Source: Streptomyces aidingensis (lineage in GTDB: Bacteria; Actinomycetota; Actinomycetes; Streptomycetales; Streptomycetaceae). Taken from it: a stretch of DNA of 64,000 nt. The position numbers were made by a program, and so were the translations under genes. Position 1 is the stretch's first letter, and each line of letters opens with the position of its first letter. Where the stretch lies: positions 186,001-250,000 of the forward strand of contig NZ_FOLM01000004.1 of the NCBI RefSeq assembly GCF_900112355.1, read 5' to 3'. Shown here piece after piece: positions 1 through 11,600 of this stretch. The notes under the pieces were generated by a model. It was given only the letters and a program-made list of their open reading frames with translations. It was not told where the DNA came from and ran no database searches.

Positions 1-3000
1 ACAGCCGTGGCCGGCCCGGGCGGACGGCCCGCCGCGGCGGGCCGCGGTCTCGTCCTTCGGGATCAGCGGCACCAACGCCCATGTGGTGCTGGAGGAACCG
101 CCCGCCGCCCCGGACCGGACCGGCACCGGGTCCGGCGCAGGCGCGGACACGGGCGCGGACACGGGCGCGGACACCGGTGCGGACACCGGCGCGCCGGTCG
201 CCTGGCCGGTGTCGGCCGCCTCGGCCACGGCCCTGGCCTCCCAGGCCGGCCGGCTGCACCGCCGGGTGGCCGCCGACCCCGCGGTGCGCCCGGCGGACAT
301 CGCCCGCTCGCTGGCCACCACCCGCGCCATCCATGGCCATCGGGCGGTGGTGGTCGGCCGGGACCGTGAAGAGCTGCTGGACCGGCTGGCGGAGCTGGCC
401 CGCGACCCGGATGCCGCCGGGGCGCCGCACGGCCCGGCCGGCGGTCCGGCGGCCCAGGCGGCACCGTCGGCCTTCCTCTTCACCGGCCAGGGCGGCCAGC
501 GGCTCGGCATGGGCCGGGAGCTGTACCGGGCGTTCCCGGTGTTCGCGGCGGCGCTGGACGAGGTGTGCGAGGCGCTGGACCCGCATCTGGAGCGCCCCCT
601 GCGGGAGGTGATGTGGGCCGGTCCGGACAGCCCGGAGGCCGCGCTGCTGGACCGCACCCGCTACACCCAGCCCGCCCTCTTCGCCTACCAGGTGGCCGTC
701 TTCCGGCTGCTTCAGTCGCTGGGTGTCCGCCCCGACCGGGTCGCCGGGCACTCCGTCGGCGAGATCGCCGCCGCCCATGCCGCCGGGGTCTGGGACCTGC
801 CGGACGCCGCCCGGCTGGTGGCCGTGCGCGGCCGGCTGATGGACGCGCTGCCGGCCGGCGGCGCCATGGTGGCCATCGCCGCCGGACCCGAGGAGGTCGC
901 CCCCACGCTGGCCGGCCGGGAGCACCTGGTGCAGATCGCCGCCGTCAACAGCCCCGGTGACGTGGTGATCTCCGGTGACGAGACGGTCTGCCTGGAAATC
1001 GCCGAGCAGTGGGCCGCCCGCGGCCGGCGCACCACCCGGCTCACCGTCAGCCATGCCTTCCACTCGCCGCTGATGGCGCCGATGACCGGGGAGTTCGCCG
1101 CCGAACTGGCCGAGCTGACCTTCCACACCCCCCGGCTGCCCTACGAGAGCAACCTCGGCCCGGACCGGGAGTGGAACGATCCCCGCTACTGGGTGGACCA
1201 GATCGGCGGCCGGGTGGGCTTCGCCGGCCTGGCCGCCCGGCTGGAGGCCGCGGGCACCGCCGTGCATCTGGAGATCGGGCCGCGCCCGGTGCTCTCCGGC
1301 ATGGTCCGGGCTTGCCTGACCGGCCGGGCGGCGGTCACCGCGGTCTCCCGTGGCTCGACGGCCGAGCCGGAGGCGCTGCTGACCGGTCTCGGCGAGGCAT
1401 GGACCGCCGGGATGACCGTGGACTGGGCGTCGGCCGCGCCCGGCGGCCGGATCGTGGAGCTGCCCACCTACGCCTTCGACCGGGAACGGTACTGGCTGAT
1501 CCGGCCGCCGCGGCGCTCGGACGCCGGCGCGCTGGGCCTGGCCGCCCTGCCGCACCCGATGCTGGGCGCCGCCGTGGAGCCCGCCGGGGGCGGCCTGGTG
1601 GCCACCGGCCGGTTCGGCGCCGCCGACCTGCCATGGCTGACCGATCACGCCATTGCCGGAACCCCCCTCGTGCCGGCCACCGCGCTGCTGGACGCCGTCG
1701 CCGAGGCCGCGTCCCGCAGCGGACTGGACCGGGTGGCGGAGCTGACCTTCGAGACGCCCATGGCGCTGCCCGAGCGCGGCACGCTGGACCTCCAGGTCGC
1801 GGTCGACGCGGACGGCGCGGTGCAGGTGCTGGCCCGGACCGACCCGGCGGCCCCCTGGACCCGGCACGCCTCGGGCCGGCTGGCCCCCGACACCGCGCCC
1901 GCCGAACGGGACGACGACACTTGCGCGTGGGCCACCGCCTGGCCGCCCGCCGACGCCGAGCCGTTCGATCTGGCCGGCGGCTACGAGCGGCTGGCCGCCG
2001 CGGGCTACGAGTACGGCCCGGCGTTCCGCGGCGTGCGGGCCGCCTGGCGGCGCGGCGAAGAACTGTTCGCCGAGGTGGAGGTGGCGGACAGCGCCCGGCA
2101 CGACGGCTTCGGCCTGCACCCGGTGCTGCTGGACGCGGCCTTCCACCCCTATCTGCTGGCCGCTCTGCCGGACGACGGCGGCGGCGACGGCGGCGACGAC
2201 GGCGGGCCGGCGGAGCTGCGGCTGCCGTTCAGCTTCCGCGGGCTGCGCCCGGGGGTGACCGGCGCGCGGCGGCTGCGGGTGCGGATCGTCGCCACGGACG
2301 CCGACCGGCTGTCGCTGACCGCCGCCGACGAGCACGGTGCGCCGGCGCTGGAGGCCGAGGAACTGCGGGTCCGGGCGGTCTCCCCGGCCGCGCTGTCCGC
2401 CGCGGCGGCCGGCTCCGCCGCCGAGGAGGGCTACTACGGGCTGGACTGGACGCCGTCGGCCGTCTCCCCCGGCGGGCCGGCGCGCAGTTGGCGCACGCCG
2501 GGCGACGGCGGCCGGGACGCCGCCGACTTCGTGCTGCTGGACTGCGACGCCTCGGCCGCGTCGTCCCCGGACGAGGAGATGCCCGCGGCGGTCCGCCGGA
2601 TCACCGCCGAGGTGCTGTCGGCGCTCCAGGAGTGGTCCGACGGGATGCGGCACCCCGGTGCCCGGCTGGTGGTCTCCGCCGATCCGGCCCACCCGGTCAC
2701 GGCCGCGGTCTGGGGGATGGTGCGGTCCGCCCAGCACGAGTACCCCGGCCGGTTCGTGCTGGCCGGCGGCCTGACCGGGGCGGAGCAGCAGACCGCGCGG
2801 GAGCTGGTGGCCGCCGCCGCGGACGCCGGCGAGCCCCAGCTGCTGCTGCGCGACGGGGCGCTGCTGGTGCCGCGAGTCGCCCCCCGGACCCCGTCCGCGT
2901 CCGGGACCGCGTCCGGGAGCGCGTCCGGGAGCGAAGGCGCCGGGTTCGGGGACGGCACCGTGCTGGTGACCGGCGGCACCGGCGGCCTGGGCGCGCTGGT

Positions 3001-4273
3001 CGCCCGCCATCTGGTGGCCCGGCACGGGGTACGGCATCTGCTGCTCACCTCGCGCCGCGGCCCGGACGCCCCGGGCGCCGCCGAGCTGGCCGCCGAACTC
3101 ACCGGGCTCGGCGCCACCGTGCGGATCGAGGCGTGCGACGCCGCGGACCGCGAGGCGCTGGCCGCGCTGCTGGCCTCGGTGCCCGCCGAGCAGCCGCTGA
3201 CCGGGGTGCTGCACGCGGCCGGCGTACTGGACGACGGAACGCTGACCGGGCAGACCCCCGAGCGGCTGGCCCGGGTGCTGCGGCCCAAGACCGACGCGGC
3301 CTGGGCGCTGCACGAGCTGACCGCCGACGCCCCGCTGCGGGCCTTTGTGCTGTTCTCCTCCATCGCCGGGGTGCTGGGCAACGCCGGGCAGACCGGCTAC
3401 GGCGCGGCGAACGCCTTCCTGGACGCGCTGGCCGCCCGGCGGCGGGCCGAGGGGCGGCCGGCCGTGTCCATCGCCTGGGGCCTGTGGTCCGGGCCCGGCA
3501 TGGGGGTCCGGCTGGGCGCCGCGGACCGGGCGCGGCTGGCCCGCGCCGGGATCGCCCCGATCAGCGAGGAGCAGGGGCTGCGGCTGCTGGATGTGGTGCT
3601 GACCGATCCGGGGGCCGAGCCGGTGGTGGTCGCCTCCCGGTGGAACCTGTCCGGCGCCGACCGGGACGAGCCGGTACCGGCCCTGCTCCAGGGGCTGGTG
3701 CGCGGCGGACGCCGCCCGTCCGCCGCCGGTGCCGGAGCCGGTGCCGGGGCCGGACGGGCGGGCCGGCCGGCCGGTGGACTGGCCGCCGCGGCGCGGAAGC
3801 TGCCGCCCGCTCAGGCGCTGGAGGCGGTCACCGAGGCGGTCCGCGGCCATGTGGCGGCGGTGCTGGGCCACAGCTCGCCCCAGTCCCTGGACGGCTCGGC
3901 CGCGCTGATCGAGATGGGTCTGGACTCGCTGTCGGGGATCGAGCTGCGCGACCGCCTCCAGGCCGACACCGCGCTGGAGCTGGCCGTGACGCTGGTCTTC
4001 GAATACCCGACGATCGACACCCTGGCGGGTCATCTGACCGGGCTGCTGGTCCCCGAGCCGCCCGATCCGGTGGAGGCCCTGGAGGAGCTGCTGCACCGGA
4101 TGACGGAGGAGTTCCGGGCCGCGGAGCCCGGGGTCAGGGAGCGGGCCACCGGGGTGCTGTCCCGGGCGCTGGACCGGCTCGGCGCCGCGGGCGGCGCCCC
4201 GGGCTCCGCCGCCGTCGCCCTGGACGGCGCCACCGACGAGGAGATGTTCGCCTTCATCGACTCCCAGTCATGA
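1..4273 (+). CDS. Modular type I polyketide synthase, 3' part (KS end-AT-DH-KR-ACP-docking tail)
   Basis: The gene enters from the left edge; the frame is open from the first bases. It starts inside the C-terminal end of a ketosynthase ([16 protein letters not shown], about nt 50-100). An acyltransferase follows, with FTGQGG (about nt 480), the active-site GHSVGE (about nt 747) and HAFH (about nt 1051), the pattern of malonyl-CoA-specific ATs. The dehydratase has intact HxxxGxxxxP ([12 protein letters not shown], about nt 1645) and LDAAFHP. No enoylreductase is present. The ketoreductase has TGGTGGLG (about nt 2974), an LDD motif of B-type KRs and the YGAAN catalytic region. The carrier protein has GLDSL (about nt 3918). 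The last 70 residues are helical and end [12 protein letters not shown], as in C-terminal docking domains, so the chain should pass to another synthase rather than be released here. The module is predicted to add malonate and leave an alkene. The stop lies inside a tandem repeat. Confidence 0.95.
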   Translation, partial: QPWPARADGPPRRAAVSSFGISGTNAHVVLEEPPAAPDRTGTGSGAGADTGADTGADTGADTGAPVAWPVSAASATALASQAGRLHRRVAADPAVRPADIARSLATTRAIHGHRAVVVGRDREELLDRLAELARDPDAAGAPHGPAGGPAAQAAPSAFLFTGQGGQRLGMGRELYRAFPVFAAALDEVCEALDPHLERPLREVMWAGPDSPEAALLDRTRYTQPALFAYQVAVFRLLQSLGVRPDRVAGHSVGEIAAAHAAGVWDLPDAARLVAVRGRLMDALPAGGAMVAIAAGPEEVAPTLAGREHLVQIAAVNSPGDVVISGDETVCLEIAEQWAARGRRTTRLTVSHAFHSPLMAPMTGEFAAELAELTFHTPRLPYESNLGPDREWNDPRYWVDQIGGRVGFAGLAARLEAAGTAVHLEIGPRPVLSGMVRACLTGRAAVTAVSRGSTAEPEALLTGLGEAWTAGMTVDWASAAPGGRIVELPTYAFDRERYWLIRPPRRSDAGALGLAALPHPMLGAAVEPAGGGLVATGRFGAADLPWLTDHAIAGTPLVPATALLDAVAEAASRSGLDRVAELTFETPMALPERGTLDLQVAVDADGAVQVLARTDPAAPWTRHASGRLAPDTAPAERDDDTCAWATAWPPADAEPFDLAGGYERLAAAGYEYGPAFRGVRAAWRRGEELFAEVEVADSARHDGFGLHPVLLDAAFHPYLLAALPDDGGGDGGDDGGPAELRLPFSFRGLRPGVTGARRLRVRIVATDADRLSLTAADEHGAPALEAEELRVRAVSPAALSAAAAGSAAEEGYYGLDWTPSAVSPGGPARSWRTPGDGGRDAADFVLLDCDASAASSPDEEMPAAVRRITAEVLSALQEWSDGMRHPGARLVVSADPAHPVTAAVWGMVRSAQHEYPGRFVLAGGLTGAEQQTARELVAAAADAGEPQLLLRDGALLVPRVAPRTPSASGTASGSASGSEGAGFGDGTVLVTGGTGGLGALVARHLVARHGVRHLLLTSRRGPDAPGAAELAAELTGLGATVRIEACDAADREALAALLASVPAEQPLTGVLHAAGVLDDGTLTGQTPERLARVLRPKTDAAWALHELTADAPLRAFVLFSSIAGVLGNAGQTGYGAANAFLDALAARRRAEGRPAVSIAWGLWSGPGMGVRLGAADRARLARAGIAPISEEQGLRLLDVVLTDPGAEPVVVASRWNLSGADRDEPVPALLQGLVRGGRRPSAAGAGAGAGAGRAGRPAGGLAAAARKLPPAQALEAVTEAVRGHVAAVLGHSSPQSLDGSAALIEMGLDSLSGIELRDRLQADTALELAVTLVFEYPTIDTLAGHLTGLLVPEPPDPVEALEELLHRMTEEFRAAEPGVRERATGVLSRALDRLGAAGGAPGSAAVALDGATDEEMFAFIDSQS
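143..190 (+). repeat. Four 12-bp tandem repeats in the KS-AT linker
   Basis: Four near-perfect copies of a 12-bp unit (gcggacacgggc and variants) encode Ala-Asp-Thr-Gly repeated in frame in the linker between the ketosynthase end and the acyltransferase. The copy number can change without breaking the reading frame. Confidence 0.85.
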
Positions 4274-4294
4274 CGGTCATGACGGTCATGACGG
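4268..4294. repeat. Three perfect 9-bp tandem repeats across the PKS stop codon
   Basis: Three exact copies of tcatgacgg begin three bases before the PKS stop. The TGA stop is inside the first copy, and each copy contains a TCATGA palindrome. Confidence 0.9.
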
Positions 4295-4321
4295 CCGCTG
4301 CGGTCCTGCGGCGAGGCTGAC

Positions 4322-4370
4322 GGGACGGGCGGCGCGGCCCGGGCCGGTCCCGGCCGCCGCCGCCCGTCCC
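4322..4370. terminator. Bidirectional terminator-like hairpin between convergent PKS and NRPS genes
   Basis: A perfect 13-bp inverted repeat (gggacgggcggcg at 4322-4334, its complement at 4358-4370) lies between the PKS stop and the end of the leftward NRPS gene. It has no T-run, which is usual for high-GC actinobacterial terminators. Confidence 0.7.
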
Positions 4371-4390
4371 CGGGGCGCCTGCCCGGGTGC

Positions 4391-7300
4391 CTAGCCGGCC
4401 TGCCCGTCCGCCTCGCGCAGCCGGACCACCGCCTCCCACAGGGTCCGCGGGGTGCGGAACATGTCGAGGAAGGGGAAGTCCTCCGGGATGTGGATGCCGT
4501 GGCTCTGCTCCAGTTCCACCAGCATGTTGACCATGCGGAACGAGTCCAGTCCGGCCTCGGCGAGCGGCAGGTCCGCGAACCCGTGCGGCGAGCGCGCGCC
4601 GTCGTCCGACGCCGCCCACTCCTCCGGCGAGAGGTCGAGCGCGTCGCGCAGCAGCTCCTCGAAGGCGTCGTCCCAGGGGCGGTCCCCGGACGCTTCTCCC
4701 TGCGGGCCGGCGGCGGGGGACTCCACGGGCACCGCCTGGGGGAGTTCCTCGACCGCCAGCATGCCGTCCGGGCCGAGCGGCCACTTCTCGACCACCGCCC
4801 ACCGCTCCGGGACGAAGCGCCGGGAGAGCCGCCGTCCGGCGAGCGAGCGACGCACCGCGTCCAGGTCCGCCTCCCTTCCCTCGGCCGCCCGCACATAGGC
4901 CGTGAGGTGCGCCGTCCCCGTGGCGTCCGGGCGGATGAGGACCCGGCTGTCGAGCACCGAGGGGTGACGGCCGATCAGTTCCTGGACCCGCAGCAGTACC
5001 GCCGCGGACCCGTGCGGCCAGCGCGCCGCGGTCTCCCGGTCCAGGTCCGCCGGCCCCAGCAGCTCCAGGGCACCGTCGAGCCCGGTGCGGGCGGCCACCC
5101 CGGTGCGGTGCGGTTCCGGCCCGGCGATCCACAGCTCTCCCGGCACCCCGCGCGGCACCGGCAGCCGGTCCGGGCCCAGCACCCGGGCCCTGACCCCGGC
5201 GGCGAGGCTCACGGAGCCGGGCTCGGCCGCCGCGGAAGCGGCCTGCGGGGTCCCGGCCAGCCGCCGCACCGCGTCCGCGACCGGACCGGGGCCGGCCAGC
5301 ACGCCGCCCGCCCAGCGCAGCGGCCGTCCCGCCTCCGGCTGATCCGCGGACAGCCGCAGCCGCACGAGATCGACCGGCCCGTCCGGGCCGAGCGCCATCT
5401 CCTCGGCCACCAGCCGGTACAGGTCGAGCAGCACCGGGGCCGCGTCCGCTCCCAGGGTGTGGCTGTCCGCGTTGATGCGCAGCATCCCCGGCACGGTGAA
5501 GACGTGCAGGCCGAACTCGTTGGTGTTGTCGTTGTACGTCCGGTCGTGCTCCACCAGGTCGTAGTCCACCTGGCGGAAGTCCAGGTAGTTGAAGAACACG
5601 TCCAGCAGGCGGTCACCGCCGCCGAACTCCTGCTGGAGCAGCGGCATCGGGTAGCGGCGGTGCGGCCACAGTGCGGTCAGCCGGTCGTGGACCGCGCGCA
5701 CCAGATCGCCCCAGGTCCGTGCCCCGGCCGGCATCCGGAAGGGCAGGGTGTTGAGGTACATCCCCAGGACCCGGTCCGCTCCCTCGGTCTCCGGCCGGGC
5801 GTCGCACACCAGCCCGGTGAAGAAGTCCTCCGCGCCGCCCAGCAGCCGCATCACGGTGAGATGGAGGGACAGCAGCACCGCCTTGTGGGAGGTGCGGGTC
5901 TCCTCGGCCAGCCGGCGCAGCTCGGCGTCCAGGTCCCGCAGGTCGACCAGGTACTGGTGCCGCCGGGGCGCCAGGTGCGGCGGGTCCTGCCAGCTCACCG
6001 GCAGGGCGGGCTCCGAGGCCCCCTCCAGCGCCCGCTGCCAGTAGGCGCGGTCTTCCGCGCTCTCCCGGGACCGCGCCTCCGCCGCGATGTAGTCCGCGTA
6101 CCGGAACGGCACGGGCTCCTGCTGGTCCTGCTGGTCCTGCTGGTCCTGCTGGTCCTGCTGGTCCGGCCGGGCGCCGCCGTCGCGCAGGGCGCGGTAGCGG
6201 GTCAGGATCTCCATGAGCATGGTGTGGAAGCTCCATCCCTCCAGGACGGGATGGCATTCGGTGATGGTGAGCCACCACCGCGGCCTGCCGGGCCGCACAT
6301 GCGCGTGGACCCGGATGAGCGGGGCCCGGGTGACGTCCATCGGCGCACGCCGCTCGGCGGCGCCGAACTCCTTGAGGACCGGCAGCCAGTCCTCCGGCTC
6401 GCCCTCCGCCACCGTGGTCACCCCCACGGTGATCGGGGCGGCGCGGTGCACCAGCTGCAACGGAACCGAGTAGCCCCCCAGGTCGAAGGAGGTGCGCAGC
6501 ACCTCGTGGCGGTCCACCACGGTCTGCACGGCCCGCCGCAGCGCCGCCACATCCAGGGGCGCGTCATCGCGGATGAAGTAGGAGGTGCTGTCCTGGTAGG
6601 TGCTGAGCATCGGATTGGTGCGGAGTTCCATCAGCATGCCGAGCTGCACCGCGGCCAGGGGATAGGCGTCCACCACGTCCGCCGGCAGGGCCGCCCGGTC
6701 CTCGGGGCCGATCAGGGCGAACGGCTCGACCGGGTCGGGCAGCTGCTCCACCGCCGCGCGCCCGGCGACGGCCGGGACCAGCTCGGCCACCGACTGGTGG
6801 GCGAACAGGTCGCCCGCGGCCACGTCCAGACCGCCGGCGCGCAGCCGGCCCGCGAGGGCGACCGCGCGCAGCGAGTCCCCGCCCAGGTCGAAGAAGTTGT
6901 CGTCCGGGTCCGGGTTCTCCACACCGAGCACCTCGGACCAGGCCCGGGTCACCAGCTCGGCCACCCGCGCCGCGGGTTCCGCCGCGGGCTGCGGCACCGG
7001 CTCCGCCGGGGCCGGCATCTGCGCCGGGACCGGTGCCGGAACCTGTGCCGGAACCTGTGCCGAGGGCGGGCGCCCGGGGTGGCGCACCCCGTCCTCCAGC
7101 ACCGTGCGCCAGCATTCCGCCCAGGCCGCCGCCGTCGCCTCGTCGATCACCGACGCCGCATACTCCAGACTCGCCGCGAACCGGCCGTCCGGCAGCACCA
7201 CCGCATGCAGGTTCACATCGAACTTGGGGGTCGGCGCCTCCGCGAGTCCGAGCTGCTCCACCTCAAGGCCCGGCAGCCGGAACAGGTCGTCGTCGGCGGG

Positions 7301-8503
7301 CGGTTCCATGTCGAACGCCGCCTGGAACAGCGGGTTGACCCCCGGGGCGCGCACCGGTTTGAGGTCGTCCACCACCCAGGCGAACGGGGCGGACCGGTGG
7401 TCCAGCGCTTCCAGCAGCGCGCCGCGCACCTCGTCCAGCAGCTCGCCGAAGGACTTCTCCGGGCCCGGACGGGCCCGCACCACCACGGTGTTCACCAGGT
7501 ATCCGACCGTGTCGGCCAGCTCCGGCGAGGCCCGCAGGGTGACGGGCACCCCGACCGTGATGTCACCGCTGCCGGCGATGCGTCCCAGCGCCGCGTGGAA
7601 GGCGGCCAGCAGCACCGCGAACGGGGAGGTGCGGTGTTCCCCGGCGATCGCCCGCACGGCCTGCGACGCCGGTTCCGACACCTCCACCGCCACCCGGCCG
7701 CCGCGGCGGTCCGGCCTGCTCGGGCGCGGCCGGTCCAGCGGGAGCGGCAGTTCCGTCACCCCCGCCAGCGCTCCACGCCAGTAGGCCAGATGCGGCTCCA
7801 GCCGGCCCTCGGCCAGGCCGGACAGCTCCCGGGCCGCGAAGTCCGCGTACTGCACCGCGACCCCGGGCAGCCCGGGCGGACGCCCGCCGACCCGGGCCGC
7901 ATACAGTTCGCCCAGCTCGCGGCCGATCTGGCCGGGCCCGTCGCAGGCGATGTGGTGGATGGTCACCGCCATCAGATGCCGCCGCTCGCCCATCGTGATC
8001 AGGGTCACCCGCAGCGGCTGCTCGGCCGCCAGGTCGAAGGGCCGGCGGCGCGTCCACTCCGCCACCTGCCGCGCCCGCTCCTCGCGTTGCTCCGGCGGCA
8101 GATGCGTCAGATCGATCTCGTGCCAGGCCGGCGCGGCGGCCGGGTCGATGATCTGGACGGCGGAGTCCTGTCCCTGGTGCTGCCCGTCCGGCCCGGCCTC
8201 GGCGTAGCGGGTGCGCAGCACCTCGTGCCGGGTGGCCAGATCCGTCCACGCGAGCCGCAGCGCGTCCCGGTCGAGCGGACCGGTGATGCGCAGCAGCCAC
8301 GACATCAGATAGACCGGGCTTCCGGGGTCCATCCGGTGCAGGAACCACATCTGCCGCTGACCCGCCGAGAGGGGGAAGGGCCGGTCGCGGTCCGCCCTGG
8401 GGAGGACCGGCCGGGCCGCCGCCGCGAGTCGCCGGCGGGCCAGGTCCTCCACCGTGCGCGGGGCCGGAGCACCCGGCGGGCCGTCAGCCTGGTGGGGGGT
8501 CAT
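4391..8503 (-). CDS. NRPS, C-PCP-C-(degenerate A)-PCP, 1370 aa
   Basis: The start is clear: AGGAGG lies 7 nt before the ATG. Domain 1 is a condensation domain with HHIACDG (about residue 182). PCP1 has LGGDSL (about 538). The second condensation domain carries CHPVLEGWS (about 747) in place of HHxxxDGxS: the second His is kept, the first His is Cys and the Asp is Glu. A Gln/Asp repeat (about 780-797) sits in this domain. Next comes a remnant resembling only the C-terminal half of an A domain (GVPGELWIAGP to LGPDGMLAVEEL, about 1080-1250). It lacks the TSGSTG-type and YGPTE motifs and the catalytic Lys context, so it should not adenylate. A final PCP has GLDSF (about 1317). No thioesterase or epimerase is present. 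The protein therefore needs aminoacyl groups loaded in trans. It is the last gene of the leftward operon and ends at the convergent terminator. Confidence 0.93.
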   Translation of the reverse strand: MTPHQADGPPGAPAPRTVEDLARRRLAAAARPVLPRADRDRPFPLSAGQRQMWFLHRMDPGSPVYLMSWLLRITGPLDRDALRLAWTDLATRHEVLRTRYAEAGPDGQHQGQDSAVQIIDPAAAPAWHEIDLTHLPPEQREERARQVAEWTRRRPFDLAAEQPLRVTLITMGERRHLMAVTIHHIACDGPGQIGRELGELYAARVGGRPPGLPGVAVQYADFAARELSGLAEGRLEPHLAYWRGALAGVTELPLPLDRPRPSRPDRRGGRVAVEVSEPASQAVRAIAGEHRTSPFAVLLAAFHAALGRIAGSGDITVGVPVTLRASPELADTVGYLVNTVVVRARPGPEKSFGELLDEVRGALLEALDHRSAPFAWVVDDLKPVRAPGVNPLFQAAFDMEPPADDDLFRLPGLEVEQLGLAEAPTPKFDVNLHAVVLPDGRFAASLEYAASVIDEATAAAWAECWRTVLEDGVRHPGRPPSAQVPAQVPAPVPAQMPAPAEPVPQPAAEPAARVAELVTRAWSEVLGVENPDPDDNFFDLGGDSLRAVALAGRLRAGGLDVAAGDLFAHQSVAELVPAVAGRAAVEQLPDPVEPFALIGPEDRAALPADVVDAYPLAAVQLGMLMELRTNPMLSTYQDSTSYFIRDDAPLDVAALRRAVQTVVDRHEVLRTSFDLGGYSVPLQLVHRAAPITVGVTTVAEGEPEDWLPVLKEFGAAERRAPMDVTRAPLIRVHAHVRPGRPRWWLTITECHPVLEGWSFHTMLMEILTRYRALRDGGARPDQQDQQDQQDQQDQQEPVPFRYADYIAAEARSRESAEDRAYWQRALEGASEPALPVSWQDPPHLAPRRHQYLVDLRDLDAELRRLAEETRTSHKAVLLSLHLTVMRLLGGAEDFFTGLVCDARPETEGADRVLGMYLNTLPFRMPAGARTWGDLVRAVHDRLTALWPHRRYPMPLLQQEFGGGDRLLDVFFNYLDFRQVDYDLVEHDRTYNDNTNEFGLHVFTVPGMLRINADSHTLGADAAPVLLDLYRLVAEEMALGPDGPVDLVRLRLSADQPEAGRPLRWAGGVLAGPGPVADAVRRLAGTPQAASAAAEPGSVSLAAGVRARVLGPDRLPVPRGVPGELWIAGPEPHRTGVAARTGLDGALELLGPADLDRETAARWPHGSAAVLLRVQELIGRHPSVLDSRVLIRPDATGTAHLTAYVRAAEGREADLDAVRRSLAGRRLSRRFVPERWAVVEKWPLGPDGMLAVEELPQAVPVESPAAGPQGEASGDRPWDDAFEELLRDALDLSPEEWAASDDGARSPHGFADLPLAEAGLDSFRMVNMLVELEQSHGIHIPEDFPFLDMFRTPRTLWEAVVRLREADGQAG
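6119..6163 (-). repeat. Five 9-bp tandem repeats encoding Asp-Gln-Gln units
   Basis: Five exact copies of ctgctggtc on the plus strand encode a DQQ repeat inside the second condensation domain, presumably in a surface loop. Confidence 0.9.
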
Positions 8504-8647
8504 CGTGTTGCCTCCTGTGTGGATGCTCAGGACACGTGCCGGCCGCGTCGCGGGCCGTCGCGGGCCCCAGAGGTGTCGGGGGTGTCGGGGTACCAGGGGT
8601 GGCCAGGAGTGCCAGAGGTGCCAGCGGTTCCAGGGGTGCCAGTGGTG
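8504..8647. other. 144-bp spacer with degenerate short repeats
   Basis: This is the only long gap within the leftward NRPS operon. It holds imperfect repeats of ggtgtcgggg and ggtgccag (about 8570-8650) and, at its left end, the AGGAGG ribosome binding site of the downstream gene. I see no separate gene; the repeats could form weak secondary structure. Confidence 0.5.
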
Positions 8648-11600
8648 TCAGCCGGCCGACACGGCCTGTCCGTCCAGCTCCGCCTGGAGCAGCCGTCCGA
8701 CCTCCTCGGCCAGCGCGGCGGCCGTCGGCCGGTCGAAGAACACCCGCATCGAGACCTCGACCCCGAAAGCGTTCTGGATGTTCCACAGCAGCCTCGCCGC
8801 CATCAGCGACGTGCCGCCGTGGCTGAGCACGTTGTCCTCGGGGCCCACGTCGTCCCGCTGGAGCACTTCGCGGATGAAGCCGAGGACCGTGGCCGTCACC
8901 AGTGACTCCCCGGAGGTCTCGCCGGTGGTTTCCCCGGCGGCCGGGGCGCCCGCGCCGTCGTCCCCGCGGCCGGCATTGCCGGCGGCGGTGGCGGTGGACT
9001 GCGGCAGGGGTGTGCCGACGGGCAGGTCCGGGTCCGCGGCGAACACCGCCGCCAGCGCCCGGAAGCGCTCCGCGAGCTCCCGCGCGGTGTGCTCGGACAT
9101 CACCTGCACCGCGTACTCCACGGCGCCGCCGAAGCCGCCGGCCCGGTGCGGCCACAGGGTGAGCCCCACATCGGTGCGGGCCACTTTCCAGATCTCGGCC
9201 AGCAGCCGCAGGTCGCGTTCGCCGACCTCCTGGCCGACCATCCCGTCGCCGCTCAGCGTGAACAGGGTCTGGAACACCGGGGTGCGGGACTGGTCCCGCT
9301 CCGGTTCCACCTCGTTCGCCACCTGCTCGAACGGCACCGCGCCATGCGCGAACGCCTCCCGGCACACCCGGCCGACGCGTTCCACGGCGGTGCGGAAGGA
9401 CACCTGCGGGTCCAGCCGGGCGCGTATCACCACGACATTGATGAACAGGCCGACGAGGTCGTGCAGTTCGGGCCGGTCGCGGCCGGCGTGCGGGGTCCCG
9501 ACCCCGAAGTCCCAGTGCCCGGCCGCCCGGGCCAGCAGCACCGTCCACAGGGTGAGGAACACGCTGTGCGCCGACACCCCGGCGGCCCGGCCGGCCGCCA
9601 GCAGCGCCTCGCTGTCCCCGGCCGGCAGCGCCACCTCGACGGCGGCGCCCTCGATACCGCGGTACCGCGGCCGTTCCGGTGCCCCGGGCAGCTCCAGCGG
9701 CGCCATGCCGTCCAGCGCGGTGCGCCAGTAGCCGAGCTGTTCGGCTGCCACCTCGGGGGTGAGCCGGTCGCGCTGCCAGGCGACGGCGTCCCGGTAGCGC
9801 ACCGGCAGCCCGGCCAGCGCGGCGGGCCGGCCCCGGCCGGCGGCCTCGACCAGCTCCCGCAGATCGCGTTCGAGCACCCGGGAGGACCAGCCGTCCCCGG
9901 CGATGTGGTGGCTCACCACGAGCAGGAGCTGTTCGTCCCCGCCGTCGCGGATCAGGCGGTAGCGCACCGGGGGAGCGGCGGCCAGGTCGAAGCCCTCCGC
10001 CAGTGCGGCCCGCGCCTGCCGGACCGCCTCGGCGGGTGTGGTGTCGACGGCCTGGAAGTCCGGGACGACAGGGGCGGGCAGCACGACGGCGTGCAGCCCG
10101 TCCGCGTCCATCGCGTAGCGGGTCCGCAGCGGTTCATGGCGGGCGACCAGCAGTTCCACGGCCTCCCGGATGGTCCGCTCGGGGACGGCGGAGGGGAACC
10201 AGCACAGGATGGGCAGCAGGTATTCGGGGCTGCCGGGGTTCAGCCGGTCCTGGAGCCAGAAGCGTTCCTGGCCCGGGGAGAGCGGTATCCGGGCCCCGTC
10301 GGGCAGCGTGCCGATCGGCCCGGTCCGGGCCACCTCGGTCAGCAGCTCGGCCTGGCGGCGCGGGGTCGCGGCGAAGAACAGCTCCCGGAAGTCGAGCTCC
10401 ACCCCGGAGGTCTCGGCGAGGACCACGGAGAGCCGGGTCATCAGCAGCGAGTGTCCGCCGAGACGGAAGAAGTCGTCGTCGAGGTCCACCTCGCCGACGC
10501 CCAGCACCTCCCGCCAGGCGGCGAGTACCAGCGCCTGCTCGGTGGTCGGGCGGGTGACGGCGGTACCGTCCGCCGCCTCCCCGCCGTTCTCCCGGGCCCG
10601 GGCCGGCCGCCGTTCCCAGTCGGGCTCCGGCAGCCGCGAGCGGTCGGTCTTGCCGCTGGCGGTGACCGGCAGCGCCGGGACCGTGGTGATGACGGACGGC
10701 ACCAGCGACGCGGGCAGCCGCTGCCGCAGGAAGTCCAGGAGGCCGGACGGTTCGCCGCCGCCCGCGGTGACGACCCAGGCGCCCAGCCGGCGCGGCCCGC
10801 GCGGATCGTCCACCGGAGCCGCCGCCGCCGCGACCACCGACGGGTGGCGTTCCAGGGCCGCCTCGACCTCGCCGGGTTCGATCCGCACGCCGTTGATCTT
10901 CACCTGGGCGTCCGCCCGCCGGACGAAGGACAGCGTGCCGTCCGCGGCCCGGCGCACCAGATCGCCGGTGCGGTACATGCGCGCCCCGGGCGGGCCGGCG
11001 GGGTCGGGGAGGAAACGCTCGGCGGTCTGCGCCGGGTCCCCGTGGTAGCCGCGGGCGACCCCGGGACCGGCCGCGTACAGCTCGAACAGCGTGTCCGGGC
11101 CGTGCTGCGGCTCGCCGGTGTCCGGGGCGGAGCCGGGCGCGGCCCCGGCGGGCAGCAGCCGCACCCGCATGTTGTCGATCGGCCGGCCGATGGGCACCGG
11201 TCCGCTCCGCTGGGCGGGGTCGAACCGGGCCGCGGTGATGTCGATCGAGCACTCGGTGGGCCCGTAGGTGTTCCAGATCTCGACATCGACCCGGCGGCGG
11301 ACGCGCTCGCACAGCTCGGCGTGCAGCGGCTCACCGGCGCAGCACACCGTGCGCAGGGCGCGGCACTCCTCCAGCCCGGGCTCCGCGGCGAGCAGCCGCA
11401 GCAGGGAAGGCACCACCTGGAGGACCGTCGCGCCGGTCTCCCGCAGCGAGGCCACCAGGGCGGTGGCGTCCCGCCCGGCGTCCGGGCTGCCGAAGACCAC
11501 CGGCGCGCCGGTGACCAGCGGGGCCAGCACCTCCCAGGCCGCGGCGTCGAAGGTGAGCGGGGTCTTCTGCAGGATGCGGTCCGCCGCGGTCAGGCCGAGC

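Noticed and set aside
1009..4320. Long open frame (1103 codons) in another frame of the PKS gene
   Set aside because: Arg/Gly/Ala-rich translation without domains; a shadow of the PKS caused by high GC at third positions.
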